Shown here piece after piece: positions 8,478 through 23,400 of a stretch of 64,000 nucleotides of DNA. The notes below the pieces were generated by a model. It was not told the origin of the DNA, made no database searches, and was given only the letters and a program-made list of their open reading frames with translations. This stretch comes from Xiphophorus maculatus. Taxonomy: Eukaryota; Chordata; Actinopteri; Cyprinodontiformes; Poeciliidae. A program made the position numbers and the translations under genes. Every line of letters begins with the position of its first letter. Positions within the stretch are counted from its first letter, which is position 1. The stretch is taken from assembly GCF_002775205.1 (NCBI RefSeq), contig NC_036450.1, positions 20,400,479 through 20,464,478 on the forward strand, written 5' to 3'.

Positions 8478-11400
8478 GTGCGCTATTTGAAACTATTTCA
8501 TTTCTTTTCTTTTTTTTCTTCTTTTTTTCTTTTTGTCGTGTTTTGTCCCAGCATAAACTTGTGAATACATGGTTTAGGGAAGAAGCTGAGGATGATTTGA
8601 TCCCGGGGAGAACTGTGTCATCAGCTTCTCGTCCCAATTGGATTACAACAAGCTTAAGTGTTTGTCTTCATAAGCCACTTTTATTCATGTTTTTCCCCCC
8701 TCTGAGGGAAGCTTCAGATGGAGTCATGTCGACTTATTTGTCTACATTGGCTTATTGAATTAAAGAACAAAATTGATGGCTAATTGTTTTTTGTTTCTTT
8801 TTTTTGGAAGGGGATGTGGGCTTTCTTTTCTTTCTTTTTTGCAGCTCATCATATTTAAAGTGTCTGTACTTAAACTTTTTCAATTTAATGTTATTTTATT
8901 TAAGAGACAAACCTGCACAAAGTGTTTCACACCTGTGAATTGGCATGCAACTAATGCATGTTTTTTGTTAATTTATTATTTTATTTTTTGTATTTTACAA
9001 GAAAAATCTGAAATGTGTGGCATGCACGTTTTAATTTTATATAAAAGGGGCACTTTATTGGCTAAAACGCAAACAAATTGTGGAGTGTCTGTGAATATTA
9101 AGTGTCCCCTCATATGCCCTGTTATATATAGATCTGGGACTTTGACTGGGCCATTCTAACACATATTGACAATGCCATGATCCACTGCATTGTAGCACTG
9201 GTTACGTCTTTAATTTATTCTTATTTTTTTAAAGTTCTAACAAGTTTTCTTCCTGTATTGCTCTGCAATTACAGCCATCCTCCTTTCAATCATCTCTGAC
9301 GACAAACTCCCTTGTTCCTGCTGAAGAAAATAAACTCCACAGCATAATGTTGCTACTACCGTGTTTTAACATAGAAGTTGTGCTCATGTTGTTGTGCAGT
9401 GTTAGTTTTTAGCTTGTCTGCCTGAACCAGATCACATCCTCTACATGTTTACTGCTTCCTCTACATGGCTTATAGACCAGGGCTTCTTTTGTAATTTTCA
9501 ACTAGACATTTTCCTTGAACATTTGAGGAGGCAACTAGATGGTTTTATTTTAATGCTATTTTTAAAGTTGTGCTGCATAATTTTACTTCTGACTTTTCCA
9601 CCGTGCTCCTTGGTTTTTGTGATGCTATTTGTTCTCCAGTAATCTGCATTACCTCTGAGTTCTTCACAGAATAGCTGGAATTACTCACACATTTATAAAA
9701 GGAACTTCTGACAGCAATTAGTCGCACTCCATTTTATTTTATTTAGGGGTATTCGAGTTCATTTGGCTGGCTACACATGAACAATGTGACTTTAAGAGGA
9801 AAACCAGTCCCATTTATACACAACCTACTGTTCTGTCATGTGAATCCGAATATATGGAAATAAAATAAAAACAGTTTAGGAGTTAAATACCTTGTAGTTT
9901 CATCTCCAGCCTCCACTATAATGTCTTTACTTGAAGTCATCGACTCAAGATGAAGTGTTGTAGATAAATAATTTGGCATAAAACTATCTGCTTTACTGCA
10001 GTAATTCTTTCTTTTCTTTTCTTTTCTTTTTCCCGAAAGAACAGCACTGCTAATCCAGCAACTTTTCATTTGTCGCTGTTTTTTAAAATCACTATCTAAT
10101 ACTGCATGAAATATTGTAGCAATATTTCAACACTTCAGAATTTAAGAACTACCAAGTATTGTCATGTCACAAAAATCTAAAAACATGGGTATAAACATAA
10201 CAATTTATCAATTAAGTATCAAGTTGCAGCTCTAGCAGTGACTGTAATCTCCATGCTTTAAGTCATTAATATTAGATCATCGACTCAGATGAAACGATGG
10301 AGATTTTCTTTCACCTGTGTTACAGTGTGTGAACCTAAAGTGCAACAAATGGGGAAAAAAAAACTTTTTGAGGTCACTTTTTAAAACATTTTTTTACTCA
10401 TTTCTGTTTGTCCCGAGTTATTTTGAGAGTTTATTTTTCTTAAAGTGCCAGCTCAAAGCTGTTATAAACACCGCCTCCATTATGCATGGAAAGAATGTCA
10501 CCTCAATGAGACGGGGAAGCACAGGGCGCACTTATCACCAGTAACCAAACTGTGACACTTGAACCCTGCTACTGGTATCCATGACGATGGACATATGGCA
10601 ACACTTAGTTAGCACAAAGCACCCCCAGCAGAGTCAACAGCTCTGTGGAGCTGCCGTCACTGTGAAAGCCTTTGTCATCATACATTGAAGGGGCCGAAAC
10701 TTTAGCAGCTCGGCTCTGTTAGCCCACTTATGAAGTTGGCGTGAAGTGGACGAGTTCCCTTCAGACGGTGGTAAAATATTCAGAATTCACATTGATGGCA
10801 ACACAACTGAATGCCAAAGTGCAAGTTAGAGAACTGAAACCACTGACTCTACATCTGCTAGCTGACTTTCCACTTATGGCTTTCTCCGCCACAGGAAGAA
10901 ATCACTAGCCTTAAGCTCCCTTAATCCAATAAAGCGAGTCCTCTCCGACGTAGAGATAACAGCCACCCGAGGGTCCGAGCGAAAGATCACGGAAATGCTT
11001 CATATTTTCATCTATTGTCATATTTTGAGGGAGTGTTAGAAACTAATCAGGCATTTTGAACACATTTGTTTTAAAATTGTCATAACGTCTTGAAGTCTGG
11101 TTGGAAAATAACCCGAGTATCAAAAAGGGCTATTTCTGGTACGGCAAGAGAAAACTGAATTTTTTACCAAAGGACACCGAAAGATTTTAGCAATGAAGCA
11201 ACTTTTCAAAAACACAGCTGTGTCTGGATGTAATCCCCAGAAACTACTCAAAATAATCTCCCCTCCTTTGTCCCCTTCACACACTTGCGTGTAGCTGTAT
11301 TTATAGCAGGTCTTTGCAGTCAACCAGGGTTTCCCTTTTACACAGTGTCACGCTAACACATTAACAAGATGCAACTCTGGCACAGGTTTATCTTATAGCC

Positions 11401-14400
11401 AACTACAGGAGGGGAGGAGGTTAAACTATTTAAGATATTGGACTGTCAGCCTTCCGACACCTTTGAGTTGTAGACTTGGAGTGGCACGGGAGAGTTAAAG
11501 AGAGAATCCCTCATGTTTCTCTTTGCAAACTCTGCAGAGTTTTGACCCATTACTCCAGTGGAGATTGGAAACCAAAGTGGACTCTGGGGAAAAAAACAAA
11601 CCATGCTACTTGTCTTCGGTAGCATTGCCTTGCATTTGAAAAGTGTGCAGTACATTATTCAGACCATCATCTTGAATCTGTGGTCCTGCTCATATTTTCA
11701 GACAGTTCACATTTTCCAAATGATTACTTTTTTTAATTGGCTTTCTTTTCAGCCTATAAATGTAATAAGTCCTTCTCACTGCTTTGCTTTTCCTCTCCTC
11801 AGTTTCACACAGGAAGACGTGCAGCATGTGATATCTACTGGCATGGTGTTTCCTTCCACGACAATGAAAATATTGTGTCAGGACAAGTCAACAAGTTCCC
11901 AGGTATTTAAATATGTGTACTTTTCTAATCTACACTCAACCTATAATTAGTTATGTGTGTTTGTAGTTTCAGCTGGCTTTGTGTAATCTACTTTGTTTCA
12001 TCTAGTTGGATCATTAGTCTTGGTAAGCACATCAATTAGACCAATATTTTAACACGTTGTAATTTAAGCACAACCAAGTATTGCCTTATCACAAAAATCT
12101 AAAAACATGGATATAAAAATAAATCAAACCAGAAATCAAACCCTAAATAATGTGTAAATCTGAGTATTTAGGTAAATCATATCAATATGCCTCTAGTTTG
12201 TTGAGCCAGAAAAGTCAATGAAGTGCAAAAGCAGCAACAACAAAAAGCCACAAAGGCAACAATGAATACAATGACTAAAAGCCACAATGGAAATTATGGC
12301 AGGAAGTTTTTTTTATATCTTCTGTAGTAGCTTTTGCTGTTGTCTTGGGTTTTTTGCATTTCAGTGACGCATCTGAGCCACCGTAAGCTTGTGCTTAGTT
12401 TAGTCCTTACACCTGACTTTTGCTTAAAACATTTATTTAGAATATCAAGTTTTTATTTTTGTTTTTATTTTTTTATTGGTGATTGATTGCTTCCTGTTTC
12501 CCTTGAGAACCTGCAGGATTGTCTGTAAATGGTGTCTTTTCAGGGATGGTGGAGATGCTGAGGAAGATCAACCTGAGTAGAGCGGTTCGGACTATGCAAG
12601 AGCTTTTCCCAGAAGAGTACGACTTCTATCCGCGCTCCTGGATCCTGCCTGAAGAGTACCAGCAGTTTTTCACAGAGGTACTGTTGCAGCACCTCATATA
12701 AGAAAAACATGCAGGGCCTCCCAAAGGTGTGCATACTGGTAATGTGTAGTTATGCGTATGTGATTAACTGAAAAAGAAAAACAAAAAACAATCGTTATAT
12801 TTTTCAGCTGATACTTACTCAGTTCCAAGTCAGTTGTGGTATATAAAGTTATCTGCGGAAGTTAAAAACAGAAAAAAAATTGAGATTTTATTTTTCGGCA
12901 TCACAGAGAATCCAAGCAAAAAGTCCACATCAACAAAATAAAGTTTTTGCGAGCTGAAAATGAAAGTTCTGGAATCGCCAAGTCAAGATGAGGACGATCA
13001 TCAACTCCTTCCAAAGAAGACTATTGATTGCTGAATCAATAGGTGCTTCAGTAACGTTTAAAATATTCCCACCTCTGCAGATAGGTTATTGCTCACTTTT
13101 AGCTTTGTTTCTTTGTTTTCATTTGACTTCTTACGGATAAAAACATGTCTCAATATGTGAAAAAATAGGCTGTGAAGTGATTTATGATCTCCCTTTATGA
13201 TCTGGCATTTTAACAGAGTGTGTACACTACTAAGAGCCGCTGCTGTTTCCTTCTATCATCACTCTACCCTGCACTAGACATGATGTGGGGTATCTCTCTA
13301 CATTGCCAACAATTTATTTACAGTATGTCTAACTAAATGCCAGATTAAAATCACACACTACTCATATCCTATGCTACAAAATCCAACTACAGACACTGAG
13401 ACACAGGGTGATATTCATATTTAGAATTACTCGTTTGTCTTTAGGATGTTTTTTTTTCTAATTGTTTTCAGATTAATAATCATTTGTAATAACATAAAAG
13501 CTTCATTTTCCTAGCCATTTGTAAGTAAACGTTTGGTAGAGAAGAAGGAAATAACATGTTTTGTACAGCAGGGGGCGCCACAACATCAACGTATACATTC
13601 AGATTCACTTCTCATTCTTTAAATCTGTGTCCCTTCAGAGATCCAGAAACCTATTTACATCCATCTGTACTGCAGCAGCGTAGAATTACATAACATATCC
13701 TGGGATAATTAACACTGTGAAAAATGCTGTCGACTTTTCTGGGCTTGCATGTTAATTCAGAGAAACCACTGGACGATTTTGGTGCAGATCAAGCCTCTCT
13801 GACTCTTCTCTATTATTAGTCCAGTGAGGAATGAGATTACACTAAGATTTGATTACAATGTCCTGGTTTAGCTTGGTCTACTGGATGAAGTAGCGTGTTT
13901 TCCTTGGATTGTATCTGTTGTGAACGGATACGGTCGTTTCTGCCCCCCTTGCTCCTCGGCTGCAGATTCGTATGGTGAAGGAGAGCGACGGCACGGAGAG
14001 CCCGACTTTCATCGTGAAGCCCGACGGGGGCTCCCAGGGGGATGGTATCTACCTCATCCAAGACCCCGTCGATCTGAAGCTGGTGGTGGGCACACAGGCC
14101 AAACAAGCGGTGGTGCAAGAATACATCCACAAGCCGCTGCTCATCGACAAGCTCAAATTCGACATCCGCCTCTACGTGCTGATAAAGTCCATGCAGCCAC
14201 TGGAAATCTACATCGCCAAAGAAGGTCTGACGCGCTTCTGCACCGAACCCTACCAGGTAGCGCTTACCTCGCTGATAATCCCGACAGGCTTGCTTTGAGA
14301 TTGATTATATGGCATTGCCGTTTTTCTTTTTTCTTTGCAGGAGCCAAGCCAGAAGAACCTGAGCCGCGTCTTCATGCACCTGACCAACTACTCGCTCAAC

Positions 14401-17400
14401 GTTCAAAGCGGCAACTATGTCCACTCGGACAGCCAGAACACGGGCAGCAAGCGGACGCTCTCCAGTGTGCTCTACAGGCTGGCAGCCAAGGGCGTTGACA
14501 TCAAGCGGGTCTGGTCGGACATCATCGCCCTCGTCATCAAGTCTGTCATCGCCGTGCTGCCGGACCTTAAAGTCCACTACCAAGCCGATATACCGCCTGC
14601 TAAGCCAGGGCCTACTTGTTTCCAGGTGGGTGTGACAGCGGAGCTGCAGGCCAGTGTGTTATTAACACGTTTGTTTGTCAGCCAATCAAAGTGCTCAGGT
14701 TTTCTAACGGAGCTGGTAGTATTTGATTTCCTGGTTTTCCAGCTCTGGATAAGTATGGAATAAGAAGAAAGAGATCGGAAACAATTTTTGTTTCTTCACT
14801 TAATTTCATATTCCATTGTTGAGTCCTTCCTTCCTTTCTCACATGCTTTCCTCCTTCCTTCTTCCCTTGTGTCCTTATATATATGTATATTATATATTTA
14901 TATATATTTCACCTCCCATTTCTTTTCTGATTGTATTTCTTCCTTATGCATTTCCTTCCTTATATGATTTGTTAAGAATCAGTCATAAAGTCTACCTTTA
15001 TTAGGGGAGGAAGTGAAATTATCTTATGAATATGTATTTGTAAAATTCTTTTTGCAGTTGAATGGTTGCAGGGAATGTAAAATATTGATTTTTATCATTT
15101 TCTTAACAGTTTTTTTTAAAACCCATTAACACTTCTCTTTATTTGCTGGTTCAGTGTTTTTTTTTTTTTTTCAATTTCACTAAAGTCATTCACATAAACT
15201 GTTTTCACTCCTGGTGGATCAGGTTGTTAAAAATGCCACACAAAAAAAATTCTAATCAAATTGAAGTTTTTACAAATGTGTTTACAGAAAAACAGCCCTT
15301 CTGGGACAAATAAAGGTTTTAGAATCTTCTTGAATGTGTGTTTCTAATCGCTGTGGTCTGTTTGTGTGTCAGATATTAGGCTTCGACATTCTGCTGATGA
15401 AGAACCTGAAGCCGGTGTTATTAGAGGTCAACTCCAACCCCAGTATGAGAATAGAACATGAGCAGGAAGTAAGACACTGGTTCCCATCATCATCATCACT
15501 CTACCATCACCATCCCCCACCACCACCACCTCTTGTATTAAGTGCATGTCTGTCTCAGGTGGCTCCAGGAGTTTTCGAGTACGTTCCCAGTCCAGTAGAT
15601 GAGCAGGTGAAAGTGGGGGTGATTAGGGACACGCTGCGCCTCATGGATCCCTTCAACAAGAAATTGACAGCGTAAGCGCCGCACACCTCAGCATAAACAC
15701 CCTGTTTGAAGTTGGATGTTGTCTCAGCCCCCTCCCACGCTTCCCCACCACCACTCTCTGCTAGCATGTCCGCTTTAAGAACACGATATCTCACTCTGCC
15801 CACCCGCTCCTCCGAGCCGGGTCCCGCACCACTCAGCGGCTCTCTCTAAGCTTGTTAAACGGAAAAAATTAAATCAACTGAGGCATGGAGGAAACTCACA
15901 CATCACTGTGCCAATGTAGTGGCTCAATCTCTACTCAACTGGCCCTGCGTGGTGCTTGGAAATAGATCTCCTTCTCAATTAAGGAGTGCCCCCCCCAGCC
16001 CATCATTCCATATTTCAATATGAAAAGCAGATTTATTCTTTCTGTCTGCTTTCAACTTATTTCCTCATCCTTTTCTGTTATTCTCATTCTGTTCCTTCTA
16101 CTTTAAATTTTAACTACCTTATCTTTAAATTAGCCTCAATATTTGATATTTTCTTTGCATCCAAGAGCAGTGTCTACTTGTGGATAATGCTCCCTTAACT
16201 TCTTGTTGAACTAATTTCTATCTCCACTCTGTTAAACATTCTTTAATCGCTTGATCTAACGTCCATTATATGTTATAGGTTGGCTCGGTCTTCTGGGCCT
16301 CAGAGGGAGAATGTGTAAAGCTTTACCTTTTCAATCTTTAGACTGAACATCTAGTTTTTAAAGAAAAGGGAAGTCATAAGGATCTTACAAAGTTTAAGTT
16401 GATATTTTCTTATTTGTAATGATTCTAGTTGTCAAATAAAATTAACACTAAAAACACAAAGGAATCTTGTGTTCAAAAGAGAATGGGATGGTAGGAAAAA
16501 TGTCAAACGTGCTCATGGAAAGCAAAAATATATCTTTGGAAATAACTGCTTATCATCATGACTGTAATATTTATGAACCATTAATATTTAAATATGTCTC
16601 TGCTTCCTTTCTGCGTGTGCTTTAAATCGGCATGATCCAAACGTATACACACATGATCTAATCGCTTTAGAAACACCAGAGAAGCAGCAATCATTGGAAC
16701 TGCTGCTAAAGTGACATACAAAATGTAGCTAGTTTTAATGGAGATTATAACAAATATTGTTATATTGAGTTTGATATACTTTCTTTTTGCAAAAAATTGA
16801 GAATAAACTTACAGATTCTAACAATAGTGAACATACTTATGGCACACAATATTATTTCGCTGTTCTACTTTTAATAGAAAAAAAAAAGTATTAGAAGTTG
16901 CTGACTGAGGTTTTGAATTGTCACTTGACTGTGTTTTTTTGCAAGCTGAAGTATTTTCAAACAGATATATTTGTCTTGAAATATATAGACAATGGAAATT
17001 GGTTAAAGCCTTCTTTCAGCCACTTACACGTCAGCAGGTAGGGAAGCAGTTGTGCTGCTTTACTCTTTGTGTTATGTGGCTTAAGAAAACTCCATCTTGA
17101 ATTTAAAGATGGCATGATGTAATTTATATATGTTTTTTTTTGCTTGATATATCTATATACTGATCCATAACCAGTTTACAGATTACCTTAAGAGTTTTGG
17201 ACTTTTGGAAAGAAATCAAGGAGTCAGACGAAGGCAGAAGCAAACACACAGAGTTAATGCAAGCTGTGGAAAATCAAGCCTCGTGTTTGTTTTTAATTCC
17301 CTGTTGCCGACTTCAAGATGAGGTCGAGTCAGTCGAAACAATTTAGCGTTGACCGAGAGTCGTTTTAACAAGCCCACCTCAGGAAAGTGTCTGAATAATA

Positions 17401-20400
17401 TTTACTAGAGATGCACCAATCAATCGGCCTGAAATCTGATTTGGCAGATTTTTTCCCTTGATTGGTTCAGATCCAAGATCAGGAGGCAAAATACTGATCT
17501 TTGCCCAAGTTTTGTTATTTTTTTGTTTATTTGTTTATTCCTCAAGACTTTACCACATTTTTGTTTTTCATTGGTGTCTTTTCTTTAAAAACCACATAAG
17601 TTAAAAACATATTCCTCAAAGCATGCGTGTGGATACTCCTGCAACTCCTTTACTTTTTGTTGGATCCATACATCCTCTTTTCAAAGAGCTTTTTCCCTCC
17701 TATATGCGTTAAACTACTTTTGATCAAAAATATTTCTGCAAATTCAGTTCATGAATGTTATATCGATCAAGTTAATGTTCATGTTTTTTAATTCTCTACT
17801 AGGTCAAAAAAAAGCCATCGCCGTCCAAAGATTCACACCTAATTATTCAGATCAGAATTTTTAGTCAAGCAACTTTAAATGATATTGGGTAAAAAGTTTA
17901 ATCTAATGGAGCGGAGGAGTTGGGAGGAAAGGGTGATATGATTTCAATATTAGAACAATGATATAAATCAACCATTTAGAAGTAAGAGGAGAAATTGACT
18001 TTTAGATTAGAAACTTGTTGAGCAGTCTGATAAAAAGTGACAGTAATGTGAAATTAGACTTCTCTGATTGAGAGGTTCAAACCTCTTTATGATTAGAAAG
18101 GAAATAACTGATTGGCTTTATTAAGAATTTCAATTCATGTAAAAAGAGAGAAAAGATATAGACTAGAAATATTTTAAAAGCCACTTCAGACTAATTGGGT
18201 ATTTCACAAGCGGCCTATAGACGCGATGTCAAAAAAAACAACACACACACACACTTACATTGAGGAATAACACCCATGTCAGTGGAATGGATGAAACTCA
18301 GTCATTTAGAAAAGGTTTATTCAAAGTTCACGCATGTTGGGATTTTACTTCTCAAGATGAAGGGGAAGCCTGACGCGGCATGCGCAAAAGTCGGTGGTTT
18401 TATAAAATCACTGTTTTATAAAAAAAAATCAAGCCCAAATGATGGAACAAAAGGGGGCAGGGGGAAGATGTGCCACTTTGAAGGGAGAAGAGATAAACGA
18501 GGAATTATATACGCGAGTTTGTGACAGTATCAGTGACTCTCAGATATGTAGTGTATGCACCCAGCTCATTAATCCTGAGTATTCTGTCTTTGGAAGTGAT
18601 TTATGAGCCATCATAGAGGTGAAAAGCTTATATTCACAGGCATGAGGCGCTAAAATATCCCATTATAAAGGTATTATCTGCATAAGGGGAAATGAGGCAA
18701 ACTAAATACAGAGCATAGTTATAAAATTCTTTTTTTTTTCTTTCTTTTATTGGCTTTGAGAAGGTATTCATACACTTTGTACTTAGGCACAGGTTAAAAC
18801 CAAAAACATCAAATTTAATGTTTTGGGGATCTTATGTGCCTTGCTATAGATGTTTATTTGAATTTAAGCCTTGATTTGACTGGGCCATCCTGACACTTGG
18901 TTATATTTAGTTACAAAGCGTTGTATTGTAGCTTGTTGTCATGTTAGAACTAGTTTAACACTCAAAACTTAATAATGTCTTTAATGTCTTTGGCAGTTTC
19001 TAGCTTTCTTTCCTTCATTTCTTTTCTCTCTCTTTGCTGCAGTATGTGGAAATTCTCCCAGTTTGTCTGTGCCTGTGCAAGGTTTGTCTTTTTAGCGGAG
19101 TCTGTCCTGCTAAATCTGTGTGTGGGTGGCCTCCCTCTGTATCCCCCTGGGACAATTGATTCTATCAAACTTTAAGAAATGCTGTCTTGGTGTCACCCAT
19201 GCCGGTATCAAGAAGAACCTAGACTTTGCGAAGGCACAAGCAGGCTGGGACGGGACTGATGGGATGCCAGTTAGACTGGGTTTCAACCCACGTGTCTCAT
19301 AAGAAGTGGAGGCGAGCAAAAAATTTTGTGCTTACTGTAGGAACTTGGGAAAAGGAAAGACACATTGGAGGATAGACTTAAAACAAAGAAGTTCAATTTA
19401 ATGAGAAAAAAGAGGCAACATAAAGAAGTTAGAGTAGTGAGACAACTGCTTATCTTTTGATTTTGTTGCTATGTAAATCCTGTTTGTTTTGTTTTGCTTG
19501 ACAGCAAAGGTCAAATAATAATAAAGGTTACAAGTACAGATGTCCTTGTTTGATCCTGTTCAGCTCAGGTTTCCATTCAAGACATAAAGTCCCTGATTAA
19601 ACTTGACTCCTGATACCCGCTATTGTTGTAGAGTCAGTGATTATATATCAGCCATGACCTCTGCAAGCAGCGCGGGCACAACTTTAATGGTCCGGTGTGT
19701 AAAAATGACCATCTGTTTTCATGTGCAGGGCTTGCAAATCTGAATTATAGACTGTGCACATTAATTTGTTGTGTTTTTTTTCCCACCTGATAATCTTAAC
19801 ATTGGCATTTAAAGTGTGTGGGGTGGACGGGGGGAACAACTGTTGACAGCTGCAGTTTAATGGCTTTCTGTCATGATCTGCTCTGTGTGCAGTGCTCAGA
19901 CAGTGTTTATGTGTGTGTAAGGCAGAAAGAAGCTGAAACATTGAAATTACGCTGCTTAAAGTAAGCACTTAATTTAGGAAGCAGGAAAGCTTATTTTTCT
20001 GTATGACTTGTCTAAACTATATTAACTAGAATTGCATTAAAGTCTAAATTATAATGTAATCGAGTCTACATGCTACGATTAGCCTAGCAATTCAGTACAA
20101 ACCTTAGAAAACAAAAACAGCTCTATACCCCAAAACAGCAGAAAAAACTCATCTAAAATGTAGCTAACACACTCTTTAACGTTTTATCTGATTTTTTTAT
20201 ATATATGTTAAAGGCCATCACAATGGGACTTTTTGATTCGTTCTTGAAATTTAAGAGAAAATAAAGCAATATTTCAGAGTCTTCAAAGAGTTTGGTAAAG
20301 TCTCCATGATGTCATTTGACTTGATTGGAGGCAAACGGGTGGATTTATGTAATGACAACACCTCAACCACACTGCTTTGTTGTTTGCCCTTATGGAATAA

Positions 20401-23400
20401 TCAAAAGCCGACATATCAAGAAACCAATTTTGAGCTTTTACAAGTCTGGTGTGTCCTGCCATTGTTGCATTACTTTGGTGTGGGGTGCTTAAAAGAAAGC
20501 AATTCAAATCCATCTCTGCTTTCTGTCTGACTGATGATCACCTGATAGACTTTTTCTTTTTTTGAATGACTCACGCAGACTATTGAGTACAAATACATGC
20601 CCTGTTATTAGCATACATGTCTGGACAGTCAATCTTAATTAACATTGCATGAAATGAATATTAAACCTCCACCCACCCTGTTTGTTTTTGTTGTGGTATC
20701 TACATCAGGACTCCTCAACCAAGAGGAGGCGGGTCTGATCCTGTGGAGGTGATCCCAGCGGACGGCGATTCTCAAGGCAGAAGTCCAGATAACGCGGATA
20801 ATCTGCCTCCGCTGTGCTTGAAGCAGGTCTACCCGAAGTACACCAAACAGTTCAACCATCTGCGGCTGGTGGAGCGAATCGCCGCTCTCTTCATACGCTT
20901 CCTCGGGGTGAAGGGCAACATGCGCCTCGGCCCCACTGCCTTCCGAACCTTCATCAGGTGCACATGTTGTGTTTGTTCCTGATATCATCTCTGCCATGTA
21001 AGCTGCACATCTACAGTAAAGCAAGCCTTCGTTTTATTGCAGTAAGACGGAAAGGATTAAGACGGATGCTGATTCCCTGGATAAAAATCCTCTCTGCTTA
21101 CCCAGATTTAGCATATGTAAGCAGCACAGAGTCGGCATGCTGACTTAATAAAGTAAAAGAAACAGGTGCATTCACAGATTCCATCTGAAGTAGTGAGAGT
21201 CTCATCTGAGCTGTGGTTTAGAGATTCCTTTTCAAAGCGCTGAGACTAGAGAGGCTTTTATTAATTTAGATTCTGCAGCAAAACACTGTCTCACCTTATT
21301 TTAGCCCTTTTTTTTTAAGGACAGAACATTCTTGCTGGGAGTTCAGGAAATAGTCTAACTTTAATTACACTATAAATACTTTCAAAGACTTCATATGTTT
21401 ATGTTAAAATGAGAGTGTGAAAAATGGGTACCATAAGCATGATGTAATAATATCATCTCTGTTGAAGGTAAAGCTTGTTTTTCATGCAGAATTCCCTTGA
21501 GGAAATAATGCATCATATTTTACGGTATTAGAGCAAATGCAGTTTTTAAATTCAATTTACAGGATTACAATGCCGTCTGGAATAGACTTAAAGTACGGAA
21601 CGGAGTTTGGGAAAATAATTCCATCTGCAGACTTTATCCCGCCATCCATTTCTATGCCCGTCATCCATCCGTCCTTCCATGGTTCCATATTTAAAGTGCG
21701 ACCCCTCCATCAACATCTGTCAAAAGAATTATGGTATATTTTCATCTATGAACTTAAAATTTGAACAAAAATAAGCTTAGAGCTGGGAATTTGAATCTGG
21801 GGGGAAAAAAGTATGGCATTTGTAGCTCGTTGGAACCCCATTTGCATGATATTATCATTATTGCATGTAATAAAAAACGAAGAAAGAAACTAAGCATATA
21901 GATTTTAAGTAATTAAGGCCCTGCAACAAAAAGAAAGAAATAAACACATCACTTTCCCTGTGAACCATTACAGGTCTGCAGAATGTCCGATTTCTCATTA
22001 AAAGTAATGACTTTCTCAAAAACGAGCATCGTCCTTTTCTATGCTTTCGTACTGCTTTACACTAAATTCTTATTCTTTTTCTCTGTCTGCTGCTGCATAA
22101 ACACAGAATCAGTTCTTGCTGTATTGTTGGGATTCTGTCACAGAACACCACACACACACACACACACGCAGTCTCATTATTATCTTATATAAAAAGGTGA
22201 ATATTTCATCTTGTTCAGTAGCAAAGCTCATAAAAAGATGCGGCAGCCATCTTCACTGTTCCTGTCACCATTTGGGTTAACAAGTAGCTGCACTGTGTTG
22301 GGCTAATATTGTACACTTTAGAAGCAGCGTCATAGCCTGATGCTGCTGTGGTCCTCACCCTTTAGGTAAACATTGCTTACTTTGTCGCTCTATCTCTGGA
22401 ATATAACACCGACTTTCTGACCTGACAGCTCTGGGTTAGTGAAATATACTTTGGTCTTCACTTGCCTATGAAAGTGACCTTATCTAAGTGACCAAAATTG
22501 ATGGAGGCGAGATCCATCGATTTTGTCCTAAAACCAGCCAATTTCCTCTTTTGTTTTACTGTAAGACAGAGCTAACTGACCACTACTTGGCAGGTCAGGC
22601 TTTTGAAAGATCGGTGATCGGCCCAAAAACTGCAATCGGTGCACCTTTAACACACACTTATGTCTTAGGGCTGCTTTCAGAGCTAATCAATAATATAAGA
22701 TACTAAAGCAAGTTTAAAATGTCAACTACGTAAACATTTTGTCCGCCCATCTCATCGCTTCTGCTGCTATGAAATATTAGCTCCTTATGACATCGGATTT
22801 GGCTGCAATCAGTTGCCGCTGCTCTAAGTTTTACTAAAATGGAGATCACAAAATTCTTGATCAGATGTACACTTGAGTAACCAAAACATTTAATTGCATC
22901 TTAAGAGAAAATAAAACAAATTTTGGTTCTCTTATTAGGTTGTATTTAATTTAGATGTTAATATTCCTTTATATTTCTAGGACTTGTAAACTGAGCAACA
23001 GCAACCTCACCATGGCTTCAGTGGACATCTTGTATATTGACATCACACGTCGATGGTCCTTCGCCCTGGCCGACTCCCGAGAAGCAGGTAACGAATACTC
23101 AAAAAAAAAAAAACAAGTCCTCACACGGTGTTCTTGGAGAACAGAGAACTGAACATCCTGGAGACTCTGAGCAAATAATGGGCTCCCCCATAATTGCGTG
23201 TCGTTCTCCGTCAGACTCCCTTCTCCCATAATTGAAATGAGGCGAGATCACAGCATGACAGCGCAGAGACCGACCCGACATGAATTATTCAGGCGTCCCA
23301 CCTCGCAATGTCTGCGACATAGAGTAGATTGTTGGAAATCGCATTGACCAGCATGAAGAGGTCCACTGGGGAGAGTGTAGGCTGAATTTCAGATGAGCTT

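Larger units (their letters stand above)
8478..11802 (+). other. ttll11 intron 1
   Basis: Contains a decayed Tc1-like element (about 9000-9790) and one member of a related segment pair (10121-10200, partner 12042-12120). The rest is AT-rich sequence in which I see nothing definite. Confidence 0.8.
15672..20708 (+). other. ttll11 intron 7
   Basis: The largest intron of the gene, about 5 kb. Contains a hAT-like fragment at 17407-17515 and a Tc1-like remnant at about 18770-18960. No nested gene recognised. Confidence 0.8.

Noticed and set aside
19120..19302. 60-codon frame in ttll11 intron 7
   Set aside because: No known motif; an overlapping minus-strand frame is equally open, so chance is likely.
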